Made by a program: the position numbers and the translations under genes. The notes beneath the pieces were generated by a model that worked only from the letters and a program-made list of their open reading frames with translations, did not search any database and was not told where the DNA came from. DNA of 64,000 nucleotides. It comes from Botryosphaeria dothidea. Its lineage: Eukaryota > Ascomycota > Dothideomycetes > Botryosphaeriales > Botryosphaeriaceae. The DNA lies in NCBI GenBank assembly GCA_011503125.2, contig WWBZ02000082.1, positions 1,612,001-1,676,000 of the forward strand, written 5' to 3'. Shown here in pieces: positions 1 through 13,800 of this stretch (positions within the stretch are counted from its first letter, which is position 1; each line of letters begins with the position of its first letter).

Positions 1-2529
<2,529 letters not shown>

Positions 2530-2535
2530 TATAAG
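2530..2535 (+). promoter_or_regulatory. TATA-like box of the MFS gene
   Basis: The hexamer TATAAG lies 99 nt upstream of the chosen ATG (2634), followed by a pyrimidine-rich stretch (CTGTCTCCTCCTCTTATC) typical of fungal leaders. The assignment rests on position and sequence only. Confidence 0.4.
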
Positions 2536-2633
2536 TCAAGGAGCCCCATCGAGGCCTTATCACCGCATGCTCTGCCTGTCTCCTCCTCTTATCTTTTCCC
2601 CAGGCAACTTCGAATATCTTCTTACAGTGCATC

Positions 2634-4521
2634 ATGGACGGGAAGGACGCGCCGGGGTCCCCGAGGGACGTGGAGAAGAATGGTGCAGTCCACTTCGAAG
2701 ATGTCTCCAGAACCGAGAGTGCATCACCACCAGGAACACATCAGCCCGGCGCTGTGGGTCCAGAGGACGAGCCTAAGGTCTGTGTCAATAGCCGCATCTG
2801 TATCTGCCATGGGCTAACCCCAAATCAGATGACCGTCCGTCGCTTCATGCCTTTAGTCGCAATGGCATTCCTTTGGACTGGCTCCCAGATTCCGCTCTAT
2901 CTTTATGGCGCCATACCCCCGTACATTTACGCCGACATTGGAGGCGTTGATAGGTGGATTTGGTTTGTGCTGGCGAATTTGTTGGCGCTGGCTGCAGTGT
3001 GCCCTTTCGTCGGATCACTTTCCGATCTGTTTGGAAGACGCTATACAGCCATCATCGGGGCTATTTTCCTGATAGTCGGGAATATTGTGACCTCAACATG
3101 CCATACCATGAATATCTTCATCGGCGGCATGGCATTGGCCGGAATTGGCGCTGGAATCCTTGAATTGACTGCTCTCTCCGTAACTTCAGAGCTGGCACCG
3201 ACCCGGAAGAGAGGCAAATACAATGCCTGGATGATCTTGTAAGCCGACCATGGGTGATGATATTTTGTATTGGCTAACTCGTGTATGACAGAACTATCGT
3301 ACCATTCTGTCCGTCGGTGCTCTGGGGCCAATGGGTCGCTCACTACGGCAGCTGGCGTTACATTGGTCTCTGGTGTGCCATCTGGGCAGCCATTGGGCTT
3401 CTCCTGACGATTGTCTTCTACCATCCTCCCCCGCGATCCAACACATCCGGTCTGTCCAAAAGGGAGGTCCTGAAGCGTATCGATTACATCGGTGGTTTCC
3501 TGTCAATTTCCGGGCTCCTTTTGTTCATGGCTGGACTCCAATGGGGAGGTTACAACTATCCTTGGACGTCAGCGCACACCCTGGTTCCCCTGCTCCTGGG
3601 AGTAGTTCTGATTGCTGCTTTCCTCATCTGGGAATGGCGCTTTGCGTCATTCCCCATGTTTCCATCAAGCATCAAGCGGGAACCGAGAATTCTGATGTTG
3701 ACCCTGATCATCACTTTCATCTCCGGAGCCAACTTCTTCAGTGTTCTCCTGTTTTGGCCCACCCAGTCTTACAATGAATACGGCCATGACCCTACTGCCG
3801 TTGGAGTTCGCAACATCCCACTAGGATTTTCCATCTTGGGAGGCGCCGTGATCGTGCTTGGGTTGCTCACGTACACTCGTGGCCACATCCGCGGCCTCAT
3901 GCTCGGATCCTGCTTGTTCATGACTGCTGGAGGCGGTGCCATGGCCGCTCTTCGGACCGACAATATCTGGCTTGTCTACATCGTCCTCACCATCGCAGGA
4001 CTCGGGATCGGAGGCATTGTCGTGCCGGCGAGCATCATCACCAATATCATCTGCCCGGATGAGTTGATCGCAACCGTGACGGCACTGACGCTTGCTGTGA
4101 GGGTCCTCGGTGGTGCTATTGGATATTGCGTTTATTACAATGTCTTCTCCCAGAAATTCAAACATGCCGCAACAGAACTTATACTCGTGCCGACTGCGGC
4201 AGTCACCCTGGAGACAAAGGATCCGGAGATTTTGACGAAGGTGGTGGATATTACGGTTGCCGGTTTGCTTGATCTGTTCTATGAGTTCCCAAACATCACA
4301 GATGCACAAGTGCAGACTTTGATCCATGCTGGGCAAGAGACATATGCTTATGCGGTTGGTATCCCTTGCCCTCTGCTGCCATTCTGTTGAGGCTAACATG
4401 ATTTTAGTACCCCTACGTGTATTATGTATCAATCGCGTTCGGAACTATCAGCATCATCTGCAGTCTCTTCTTGGGCAACATCAAGAAGTACATGAATGAT
4501 CACATTGCGGTTAACATGTAG
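2634..4521 (+). CDS. Major facilitator superfamily efflux pump, TRI12/trichothecene-efflux-pump type
   Basis: Exons are 2634-3238, 3292-4354 and 4408-4521, joined at GTAAGC..CAG and GTTGGT..TAG sites, giving 593 residues. A hydrophilic N-terminus of about 65 residues precedes transmembrane helices. The segment SQIPLYLYGAIPPYIYADIGG, the loop SLSDLFGRR, and ELTALSVTSELAPTRKRGKY are characteristic of the fungal TRI12 / siderophore-type 14-TMS family. The C-terminus is KKYMNDHIAVNM. The role is probably export of small toxic or iron-chelating molecules across the plasma membrane; the substrate cannot be read from sequence. A further 51-nt stretch, 2778-2828 (GTCTGT..CTAAC..CAG), could be an additional in-frame intron; removing it gives 576 residues. 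No biosynthetic genes flank the pump, so a cluster role is unsupported. Confidence 0.88.
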
Positions 4522-5380
4522 ACGAAAGAAGCGAGAGTTTTGGATACGGAAGGCGAATTTCGCAGGTAGATCCTTGAGTTGAGGCTGATAGTGCCCCGCT
4601 GAGGAGAAATGAGATCATATTGCAATTGACTTCTGCAGAAGTTACCTTTAAGGGAAACAACCCGCGCACACACTGTACAGCTGTAGCCTATCCGACATGG
4701 GGCATGCCTGGCCGAATCCCCTTTGCACTTGTGGTGTGACTCTTTCGGGTCCAGCGTCTTTAGCGATTGGCTTCAGAACAGGCTCGCCATCGTTGCCTAC
4801 TTCTTGGCGCAGGAACAACACCACCTGACAATATCGCATTCAGCCACACGTTCTTGCCAAGTCGGGTAAAGCGGCTTCCCAAGTGTATTGGGCATCCTCT
4901 TCAAGAATAACATCAAGCTCAGGCAAAGCCTTTGCAGAGAACGTCACCCTTTTGGACCTGCATATCTAGTGAGATACCAGGATTATCTCGTGTTTTCGCC
5001 GCTCTGCTGCTTATTCAGCAACGGCTGCTACTATCGCCAAGGTCCGTGGCTGCGGTGTATCAGAACCATTCGCCGGCGAGGCCCACCATGAACATCGCCT
5101 CGTGCTCGAGCTTTGCAATTCTGCCATATCGGTAATCGGGATGACTGCACCCGTTGTTCCTTCTCACAAGACTTGAATACGGTGTAGGATTGCAATGCCT
5201 GTCCCATCAGGCTGCGTACCGCCACGCAGTACAGCATAAAGGCACATACACGCCCAGGGTGTAGTGGCATCCCCACCAAATCACGCATTCATCCAACTTC
5301 ATCCCCTATGGACTACGGACAATTGGATTTGCGGCCCCCCAAACCAAACCAAGTCCCACTCGACCCACCGCTGTGTCAAG
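4522..5380. other. Intergenic region, MFS 3' end to L-domain gene
   Basis: I see no coding frame of recognisable family here. The frame opening at 5264 is only an upstream extension of the next gene. Confidence 0.55.
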
Positions 5381-6916
5381 ATGCTGCAGTTTGTGTTCGC
5401 CCTATGCGCACTATTAGTCTCTCTGGCCTTTGCGGACCAGCCCCCATTAATACCTCGTGGGCCACAGGAGTCCATAAATAACGAAGACCCTTGCAGCATT
5501 TCTGGCACTACGACCATCGGATCTTACCAAACCGACTCCACACCATTGCCATGCAAGACGTTCACTGGCACCATCGCCGCAGCTACCGGTGCTGTCGGTA
5601 CCTTCGCTCTCCCCGGTGTTGAAGAGATCAATGGATCTCTGTACATTGAAGCCCCAGGGATCTCTTCACTTGATCTCAGGGATCTCCAAAGAGTCGACCA
5701 GTTCCGGATGTTTCGGAGCAGTTTTACCACCATGAGTTATCCCAACATCCAGTCCATCAAGGAAGTGGACTGGATGTTCATGACGCCCTTTCAGGTCACC
5801 GGTGGGACCAAGATCAAAAACGTCCAGCGGCTTTCTGTCTCGCATACAACCATCGAAGACCTCAGCGATGTCTTCGATCTCGAAACAGCAGAATACATCT
5901 ACATTGCCAACAACCTAAAAATGGAGAACGTGACGCAGCCAAACCTCAAGACCACTGGTCAGTCGCTCGAGATCTGGGACAACGCACATGAAGGGGTCAT
6001 ATCATTCCCGCAACTGGAGTGGGCCGGGAGTCTCTCAATTTCCAGGGTTGGGCACAACTCAGAATTCGATGCGAAGTTTGCCTGGGTGAATTTTCCGAAC
6101 CTCACAGAAGTCAGAGGAGACTTGACGATCAGGGAGAGTCCGAAGATTGGCAAGGTGAATGCGCCCGCACTCGCTCGAGTCAGGGGTGACCTCACAGTCA
6201 AGGATAATACAGAGCTGGTGGAGATACCCTTTGAAGGCCTCAAGAGCGTAGACGGCGACTTGACGTATATCGGAAATTTCCAGTCGTAAGTTTCCATACT
6301 GCAGAAGTGGAGCAATCATATGTTCCACCCTGACTGACATGTCTCCACCAGACTGGCCAGCAAGGTTGAGCATACTATCGGAAAGGTCTACTACAAGACG
6401 GACCAGGATTTCAATTGCCGCTTATACTATGGGTCCGGTTGGGACTATGAAGGCGGTTACTACTGCGACTCTGCCTCCAGCCACTTTGGCACCGATGACC
6501 CCATCAAGGCGCCGTCCAGTCCCTACAGCACTCCGACCCCGACCCCCACGCCCACGCCTGAGTCTAACGGCAGCACGCCACTCCGTGCTGGTCGCCTGAT
6601 GTGGTGGGAGTTGTTTATCCTCTGCCTGTTTCTAGCCCTCTTTTTGGCCGGATTGGTCTTTTTTGAGCGGAGAAGGAAGAAGAGGTGGAATGCGGTGAAG
6701 AGGCTTGCCATTCCGGTCGTCAACAAGGCATCCACAGTTGGCACTTCGAGGCCCAGGCTTGCTTCGGCGTCGATACGTCAATCCATCGCTTACGATGACG
6801 ATGCTATACTTCCGCCTCCGCTTACGGCAGTGGTTCCGCCTCCGAGATACTCTGACGAATTTGGTAAAGATGCGGAGAAGACTGGATTGGAGAGAGAGTA
6901 CAGGACCAGGGATTGA
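5381..6916 (+). CDS. Secreted/membrane protein with receptor L-domain-like ectodomain and a single transmembrane helix
   Basis: Two exons (5381-6285 and 6352-6916, GTAAGT..CAG) encode 489 residues. I chose the ATG at 5381 because it opens a clean signal peptide (MLQFVFALCALLVSLAFA); the frame extends upstream but would bury that signal. The ectodomain shows repeated units such as SLYIEAPGISSLDLRDLQ, IYIANNLKMENV, LTIRESPKIGKVNAP and LTVKDNTELVEIP, the beta-helical pattern of receptor L-domain / Ecm33-like proteins. A short cysteine-containing segment and a Thr-Pro linker (STPTPTPTPTPE) follow. A strongly hydrophobic helix lies at about residues 386-408, then a basic stop-transfer (ERRRKKR) and a cytoplasmic tail of about 75 residues. 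Ecm33 relatives are usually GPI-anchored; this one has a true transmembrane helix and tail. The ligand and function are unknown. Confidence 0.82.
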
Positions 6917-7152
6917 GGCATCAACTGAACCATCCGGTAGTACATGGAGGGGTTGCATTGAGTTCCAACAAAGTGTTAGATTTCATGAAGTAGACGTAGG
7001 TTTACTGCATATCATCAAACATTTGCAAGCCCTTACTCATGACTATTGAAGTCAAAGACATCATTTGAGGAGATTGAGCCACTCGATGAATAGCGCCACG
7101 ATAATTTATATTGAAAGAAAAGAAAGCCTCCATCTACCCCGTAGTGGCCTTC

Positions 7153-7863
7153 TTACAGTCTTCTCACAACAAAAGTCTGTGTCAAGAAATCCAGCCCATC
7201 CGGCAGTTCAGCCAGATCCTCCTCGAAAACCATTTTTGGTTTCGCTGTCCATTGCTTCGCGTCCCACCTCGTGCCCGTCTTCTCGCCCACCAGCCTCCAC
7301 AGCCTCTCCCAGGTTTCGCTATCGTGTCTGAATGATCTATACGTGCTCTATCCAGGCCCTGGAAATGGGTAATCACCGCCCTTCGGAGTTCCAATCTGCC
7401 ACCCAACGACGAGACTCCCCGGCGCGGGCTTGAGCAGCGGGACGAACACGTCAACGATCACCTGGACCTGCCGATCCCACGAAAAGAGGTGGAAGAACGA
7501 GGCGGCGTGGATGATGTCGAAAGTGCCATTGTAGGCTTTGAGCGGGCAGTCCGGATCGAAGACGTCGGCGGCGGTGAAGGGGACGCGGAGGATGGCGGCG
7601 TTACGAAAGAACTTCTTTATCACATCTCAGAAGGATTGATGGAGGTCGCTGGCGTGCAGGCTGGACTGAGGAACGCCACTGTATATCTGCAAATTGCTGA
7701 GTGCTACTACGGACACAAGATTTGGCGGGGGACGAACCAGTTTTCTGATGTCCTGCCCAACACCCCAACCGAGATCGAGCAGCTTTTCGCCGTTCTTGGT
7801 CCGATCCAGTACCTCTTCGTAGGCGGGGTTGTTAAATATGCTTAGCTCGAGGAATTGGAACAT
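7153..7863 (-). pseudogene. SAM-dependent methyltransferase pseudogene (fungal natural-product type) with two in-frame stops
   Basis: One minus-strand frame runs from an ATG at 7863 to a TAA at 7155-7153. It resembles a class of about 275-residue fungal methyltransferases: FLELSIFNNPAYEEVLDR, motif I LLDLGWGVGQDIRKL, ADVFDPDCPL, FDIIHAASFFHLFSWDRQ, LLKPAPGSLVVGWQ, then HDSETWERLWRLVGEKTGT and FEEDLAELPDG. The frame is interrupted by TGA at 7629-7627 (after DLHQSF) and TAG at 7350-7348 (after GGDYPFPGPG). A 51-nt segment at 7737-7687 (GTTCGT..TTGCAG) is probably an intron, because removing it restores KL-IYSGVPQSSLHASDL. Both stops sit inside family-conserved sequence with correct frame on either side, so these are nonsense changes and not splice sites. 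The locus is probably inactive, or else the reference contains errors. Confidence 0.8.
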
Positions 7864-10286
7864 GCCGATGCAGGGGAAGTCATGTATCTTCCATGCTTCG
7901 TCTCTCTTTAAATTATCTATTAAATCAACAGTCGAAAAAAGCCAAGGCTCATTAAATGAAGACGTACTGCCCTGAAAATGTGCCCGAAAAGCTCATGGTC
8001 GGGAATCTTGCTTAATTTTTTAAGATGTCGGCAACGTCAGTGTTCAGCAGACGCGGAGCCCTCTCCGCTGTCAGTTTGATGTAGAACTTTTCATAAAAGT
8101 CAGTTTTTTCGGACGACTTAGACATGTTGTTATAACAGATTTCTTGGTGCAAGACAGTGAGGGCGGGCAGTGTCAAATCTACTAGTAGATATGATGTCTC
8201 AATTATTCGGAGAGTAATGAAAAATGATTCTCTCCCGGCCACGCTGCGAGACTATAAAAACAATTTCTTGGTGTTCAAAGTCAACGTTATTTGGAAACTG
8301 CATACCTCGCTCTCGGACATTATTGCTCAATTGCGAGGGGTTGGTAAACGATCAAGCGCGAGCTCGGCCGAGATTAAAGTTTATATTGATGACGAATACC
8401 ACAATGGATAAAATGCTTCGGTTATTATACCTTCTTGTAACTGCAAAGGGAAAGAGGCCCCGGGGTTCCGATGCTTCCGCAGAAATCTTCCGTTGATATC
8501 CGCCTTGGTGCGGCATGTCATGTATGAGAGGCACTATTAGAATAGCACTGATTTCTGGATATACTAGTAATGACAAGAAGATTGAATTTCGCGTCTTTCT
8601 TTCTCAAAGCTACTTTCTCAACCCGACTTTCTAATGAGGCCGCTCAGTAGTACAATGAAATGGCCGGTCCTCGCATGGTGCATCGCTTTTGATCCGTGAA
8701 CCTATCGGAAAATACACGTCCGAAAATGCCCGCAATGCTAAACCCAAAGACTGACTGCATGCGATGGATTTGATGGGCTGAATAAGGTGGACTGTGTTGT
8801 TCAAGTCAGCTTATTCATGACCACGAACGATTCGAACACTTGAACTTGGGCGCTACCATCATATGTGAACTTAAACTCTCCGCAGATTTTGTTCAGACAA
8901 ACCATGAATTGCCTTATCGGCATGCGATAATCATTTGGTGCTTTATAATTGAAGTTGCACTTACGAGAAGAATGGTACACCTTCCACTGTGGTTGTGAAT
9001 TGAGGCATCAATGACTATGTGCTGTGCCTTAGACAGCAGCTAGTTATTCCTTCGAGGGATTCAACGTCGATGGACACCAAAAGCAGGCAGTTGTTGCCTA
9101 AGAAAGAAAAAGACGAATCCAATTTCGGTCCGGTGAATCGGTAGATGACCCTACATGGGGCGTATAGTCATAATCCCGATGCAAGGAGAGATAGCAATCC
9201 CGAGCCGGAGGATAAAGCAAAGGGTACTCATGAGGGGCTGAAGCATTCATCCGAACACAGAATTTCAGACAGAGCGATAACATTGATGACTGCTTCAACT
9301 CTCCATGATTTAGGTTGAGATGGCCATGCTGTCGCTAGATTTCGCGGGCAATCTTCTTTTGGTGTATCGGGAATTATCCAGTTTTGGTAACTCAAAGATG
9401 GGACATGAAGCTTGGGTGGACCGCGAAATGATCGTGGATTTCGAATGATTGACAATAGTTGGTTGGTGAAAAAGCGCTCCGTGACGGCATGCGGAGTTTG
9501 GATGGAGTTGAAATTTCCCTATCAAGGCCATGAAAGAGTGCCGAAATGCTGAGAATCGACGTGCCTGCACCGTATGCTATCCAAAACACCCGGGAATGGT
9601 GGTCCCTTCGGGAAGTGTTGGGAAAAGCATTGAGAAAGCTCTTAACGAAACTCATGCTGCATCAAAGTAAAACGATCCAGAAAACTGACTCCAAGGCAGA
9701 TAACAAAAAATAAACTCGACAGCTCCTTCCCGAAATAGAAGTAGAGGTCGAAAGACGAAGGACTCAAGATTCGTGCTGAGGACAGACATCTTGCCGTTGT
9801 TGAGGGCGCAATGATTGTCGGAATTCCTACCGGAACGGAACGCTGGCGGGGAACCGAACTAGCGGGCATGTTGAGAAGCTCAGACACGACGAATGAAAAC
9901 GGAACAACAGATGAGGTGAAAAGCCAATCATAAAACACTGTGCACACTATCGCAAGCATCCAGTGAACAACCAAAGAAACGCTCGCGCGACAGTTCTGAC
10001 GTAAGAAACACGTGACTGGGTGTAACTATTTGTGGCTTACAAAGTAGGTGATGACAGACAATAAGGAAGACACAGATTGTGATAGGGAGATGCTTTTTGT
10101 TTCCACTTGAGCGCGTACGACGAGATGCCCAAGAATCCTAGTAATGTACAAGGTGAAGCAATTGACCAATAAGAAATACACTGACTGAGCTTAGTCAAGA
10201 AGAGTAATATGAAACCCCCCATTTGCCTGAGCGCCGACGCTGAAACTCCACTCATATCCGTTGATCCTTTTTTTCCTTTTGATACA
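7864..10286. other. Gene-free, rather AT-rich intergenic region
   Basis: About 2.4 kb with lower GC than its neighbours and only short frames. A 76-codon minus frame at 8012-8242 and several between 9100 and 10420 show no family signature. A small inverted repeat near 9241-9300 resembles part of the repeat at 1351-1423. The stretch could be decayed transposon DNA, but I cannot identify a parent element. Confidence 0.5.
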
Positions 10287-11108
10287 TTATGAACGATCGT
10301 TGAAGTCGTTGCCGTTGCGTGAGGCTGCGGGTGGTGCGTGGCCCATGAGGATTTTCTCGCGGTCCTGGCGCATTCCCTCCAGAACAGCAACGAGGCCACC
10401 CTGACGCATCCGTTGCAGGACAATCTTCATGCCTTCTTTGGCGTTCGGCTGGCTCTTTTCGGCACGTTTGAGACCGATGAGCTCGATAGAGCGCTGAATG
10501 GAGGCCGTGGACCAGGACTTGAAGAATCCAGGCTTGGGAGGCTGCTCCTCTTCGAGCTCGGCAGCCTTTGCATCCGCAGCAGCCTTGGCAGCACGCCTCT
10601 TCCGAATGTTCTCGCCAATCTTCGAGTGTAGTGTGACAGTGGTCTGGACGTCGGTGGTCTCGTTGGGTCCGGCCTCCAAAAGGCCATGGGCGGCAGCGCT
10701 CTTCTGGCAGTTGTTGCTGCGGAAGATGTTGGCAGGGCGGCGGAAAATCTGGCGCTCGACCACACTGAGCACACCAGTCCATTCAAGGTTCTGGCTGACG
10801 GTGTCCATCCATCCTTCGTGGATGTTGACGACGCTGTGCTCGAGAATGTAGCTTTGGGTGTCGCCCTGGGAGGAAGCGCCTAGCAGAGACCGCGGCAGAA
10901 TTTTCAGCACGGCGGCAGGCAGCTTGGAGCGCTTTAGGTGCAGGCGCACAGTGTGCAACTCCTGAGTATCCGGGTCGAAGCGACGCTCGATGACATCGGT
11001 GGAGAGCACATGGGTCGAGTAAGGATTAGGGTAGCGGAGGAAGTAGGCGAGGGTGACGGCGGGAAAAGAATAGTCGTAGCTGAAAGAGCTGTCGTAGAAC
11101 TTCACCAT
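10287..11108 (-). CDS. PRELI/MSF1 domain protein, mitochondrial intermembrane-space phospholipid transfer protein (Ups1-like)
   Basis: The 273-residue protein starts with MVKFYDSSFSYDYSFPAVTL followed by YFLRYPNPYSTHVLSTDVIERR, the diagnostic N-terminus of the PRELI/MSF1 family. Ups1-type members shuttle phosphatidic acid between mitochondrial membranes together with Mdm35. Further family blocks are SYILEHSVVNIHEGWMDT, LEWTGVLSVVERQIF and the C-terminal AKEGMKIVLQRMR. The frame stays open upstream to 11306, but the ATG at 11108 places the family motif at residue 1 and is preferred. Between residues of about 195 and 225 there is an Ala/Lys/Glu-rich segment (KRRAAKAAADAKAAELEEE) inside the domain that yeast Ups1 lacks. 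The gene is intronless and divergent from the tRNA synthetase gene across 427 bp. The Ups1-versus-Ups2 assignment rests on the YPNPY motif only. Confidence 0.88.
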   Translation of the reverse strand: MVKFYDSSFSYDYSFPAVTLAYFLRYPNPYSTHVLSTDVIERRFDPDTQELHTVRLHLKRSKLPAAVLKILPRSLLGASSQGDTQSYILEHSVVNIHEGWMDTVSQNLEWTGVLSVVERQIFRRPANIFRSNNCQKSAAAHGLLEAGPNETTDVQTTVTLHSKIGENIRKRRAAKAAADAKAAELEEEQPPKPGFFKSWSTASIQRSIELIGLKRAEKSQPNAKEGMKIVLQRMRQGGLVAVLEGMRQDREKILMGHAPPAASRNGNDFNDRS

Positions 11109-11535
11109 CGTGAACGTCTTCGCATTCTCGATCGAGATTGAGAACGATGTTGAGTTGGAGATGGGGGCGTAGAAGAAGGGGTGGTGACGGATGGGGCGGC
11201 GGGGACGACGTGTGAAGGATTGGCGTAGCTTGCTTTCCAATGCGCCGTCACGCTCTGGTGATGGTCTCCAGACACGGGAAGATCGCACCGAAGCTCCGAG
11301 TGGCAAGCGGGGAAAGAAGCTCGAGGCAAGCCACGCTGTGGCTGACTAGCGCGCGCGAAGTGGGCTGTGCTGCAGCTCCCAAAAACTGCGACAACCCCGC
11401 TGTGACTCTTCCGTGCCCAAAGAGTGAGTCGAGCCCACGTCGCCCGCCCCCACCACAGCGCCAAATTCTAACACGGCCTTCTTGCGCACAGTCTTCGGGA
11501 CCCTTTCAGCCTCCAATTGTACCCCATTGACTGCC
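11109..11535. promoter_or_regulatory. Shared divergent promoter of the PRELI-domain gene and tryptophanyl-tRNA synthetase
   Basis: The two start codons lie 427 bp apart on opposite strands, so this interval must contain both promoters and leaders. It includes pyrimidine-rich runs (CGCCCGCCCCCACCACAG). No TATA box is obvious. Confidence 0.55.
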
Positions 11536-13021
11536 ATGGCCGAGAAGCAGCCCACCAACGAACTCGGCGAGCCGCCGTCTGTCGCGGCGTTGTCGCTGGC
11601 CGAAACCGCTACCGAGAGCGTCAAGAAGGCCGCCGAGCAGGAGATCAACCCCTGGGATGTCTCCGCCGCCGTTGACGATCAAGGAAACACACTGGCCTTC
11701 GACTACGAGGCAATCTCGCGGTACAGCGCTCTATCTGCATCCTCTTGTCTGGCCTTAACGCGCTGATGTGAGTCCAGCAAATGGAACACCAAGTTGATTG
11801 ACGAGCCTCTTCTCGAGCGCTTCGAACGTCTCACTGGCAAGAAGCCCCATCGCTGGCTAAGGCGTGGCCTCTTCTTCTCCCATCGCGACTTCGACCTCAT
11901 CCTCAACTACTACGAGCAGGGCCGCCCCTTCTTCCTCTACACCGGCCGCGGTCCGTCCTCGGATAGCATGCACATTGGCCACACCATTCCCTTCGAGTTC
12001 ACCAAGTGGCTACAGGACGTTTTCGACGTCCCCCTCGTCATCATGTTGACGGACGATGAGAAGGCTTTGTTCAAGGATAACCTCACCTTCGAGGAGACCA
12101 TGCAGTGTGCACGCGAAAACGCCAAGGATATCATTGCTATTGGATTTGACCCCAAGAAGACTTTCATCTACAGCGATCTCAAGTATATCGGATATGCTGG
12201 TGGCCACATGATGTTGAACGCCTGGGAGTTCTCCAAGTTGGTTACTTTCAACCAGGTGCGCGGCGCTTTTGGTTTTGACAACAGGTAAGCCTCCCTAATT
12301 GTCGCATTGATGTGAGGTTATCCTAACACTTGACTCCCGTAGCACCAACACTGGCCGCATCTTCTTTCCCATGTTCCAGTGCGTCGCTGCTTTTGCGACG
12401 TCGTACCCGGAGATCTGGGGCGACGATCCGAACGCCGATCAACGCAACAAGAAGACTGCCCAGATCCCTTGCCTGATTCCTTGCGGTATTGATCAGGATC
12501 CTTACTTCCGTCTCGTCCGCGAGAACTCGCACCGCATGAGGCATCCTGTCCCGAAGCCGGCGCTTATTCACTCCAAATTCTTGACCGCTCTCCAGGGCGC
12601 AGGTGGCAAGATGAGCTCCAGCAACCCCAACAGCGCTATCTTCATGTCGGATACTCAAAAGCAGATTCAGAAGAAGATCAACAGCCATGCTTTCTCCGGT
12701 GGCCAGGAGACTCTTGAGTTGCATCGTGAGCTCGGTGGTAATCCGGACATTGATGTCGCGTATCAGTACATCACTTACTTTGAGGATGACAACGAGAAGC
12801 TGAAGACTCTGTATGACAGCTACAAGAAGGGCGAGCTTCTGACTGGGGAGATGAAGAAGGAGTGCATCAAGCACTTGCAAGCCTACGTCAAGGGTTTCCA
12901 GGAGCGTAGGGCTAAGGTTACGGATGAGGTCATGCAAGGCTTCATGAAGCCTAGAAAGTTGGAGTGGAAGGGCAACCCAAACCCGAAGAAGCCTGAGAAG
13001 AAGGAGGCCGAAAAGAAGTGA
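11536..13021 (+). CDS. WRS1: Cytoplasmic tryptophanyl-tRNA synthetase
   Basis: Exons 11536-11720, 11778-12284 and 12343-13021 encode 456 residues. The enzyme charges tRNA-Trp with tryptophan using ATP. Class I signatures are present: the HIGH-type [13 protein letters not shown] at about residue 125, [18 protein letters not shown], the DQDPYFRL block after [14 protein letters not shown], and the KMSKS-type loop [17 protein letters not shown] at about residue 320. The length and the [20 protein letters not shown]-terminal block match eukaryotic cytosolic TrpRS and differ from the shorter mitochondrial form. The C-terminal tail is lysine/glutamate-rich ([11 protein letters not shown]). Joins use GTACAG..CAG and GTAAGC..TAG sites and keep frame. 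It faces the PRELI gene divergently and the zinc-knuckle gene convergently. Confidence 0.96.
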
Positions 13022-13800
13022 CTATGTTCTGGGACAAAATTAGATGATATGGGAAAAGAGGATGGTGGCAAGATGGGGTCAGAAAATGAGGCTAGATCAA
13101 GCGCTCCTCCACCGCACGTAGACGAAAAAGGTTCTTCCTGTATGCGGTAAGCCTGGGTTCATGCGCGAATGCCCGTTTGTTCAGGATTTTCAGCGCCCAG
13201 CGCTCTCATTCTTGTTCTGACTCCTGCCTATTGCTTGACTGACACAAGACCATGAATGTGTGGACCTGAGGATGCATACTTGAATTTTCTGCTTACCAGT
13301 GATGCCGATTGGTGTAACAATGGCTTCAAGCAAGCTTGCGAAACATTCAAGGATCTTAGACCGACTCATGCATGTTACTTCTTGACCCAGGCTGCAAGGC
13401 TTTGTCGAAGAAAAAAGAAGCTTGCTTGACGCCGATCGCGACGCGTAATTGGCGGCGGAGTATAGAGAAGGATGGAAGCCCTTGTCTGTTCCTTCGGGCA
13501 GTGCGGTTGAAGCCCCACAAGGCAAACACAGACACAGCCGCCTGCGAACGCTAATCCTTGCGGCTGAAAAAAGAGACAAAAAAGTGGCTGGATTTCTTAT
13601 GACTCACGTGGATCGGATTTCCATCCAGCGGCAGTCAAACAAAGGCATCCTATATGCGATAGACAGTAAATACGACTTGACTTCGACAAAGGGACAGTAA
13701 CTCATGGGATTATGAACAACATATTATTCTATGGCTTACCTTGAACGACAAAGAAAGGCCCAGAAGGAACAAAAGGCCCCTGAACTTTACCAACCTTGAA
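13022..13800. other. Convergent 3' intergenic region
   Basis: A 779-bp interval between the stops of WRS1 and the zinc-knuckle gene. It should hold both 3' UTRs. No additional gene is visible. Confidence 0.55.

Noticed and set aside
2634..7863. MFS pump, L-domain protein and methyltransferase relic as a biosynthetic gene cluster.
   Set aside because: No core synthase (PKS, NRPS, terpene cyclase) is present, and the neighbours are unrelated.
8012..8242. 76-codon minus-strand frame with plausible composition (MSKSSEKTDFYEKFY..).
   Set aside because: No ATG at the start of the open frame, no recognised family, and located in AT-rich DNA. I could not find splice partners.
8821..8850. Minus-strand B-box-like GTGTTCGAATCG.
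   Set aside because: No A-box at the right distance, and the T-stem bases do not pair.
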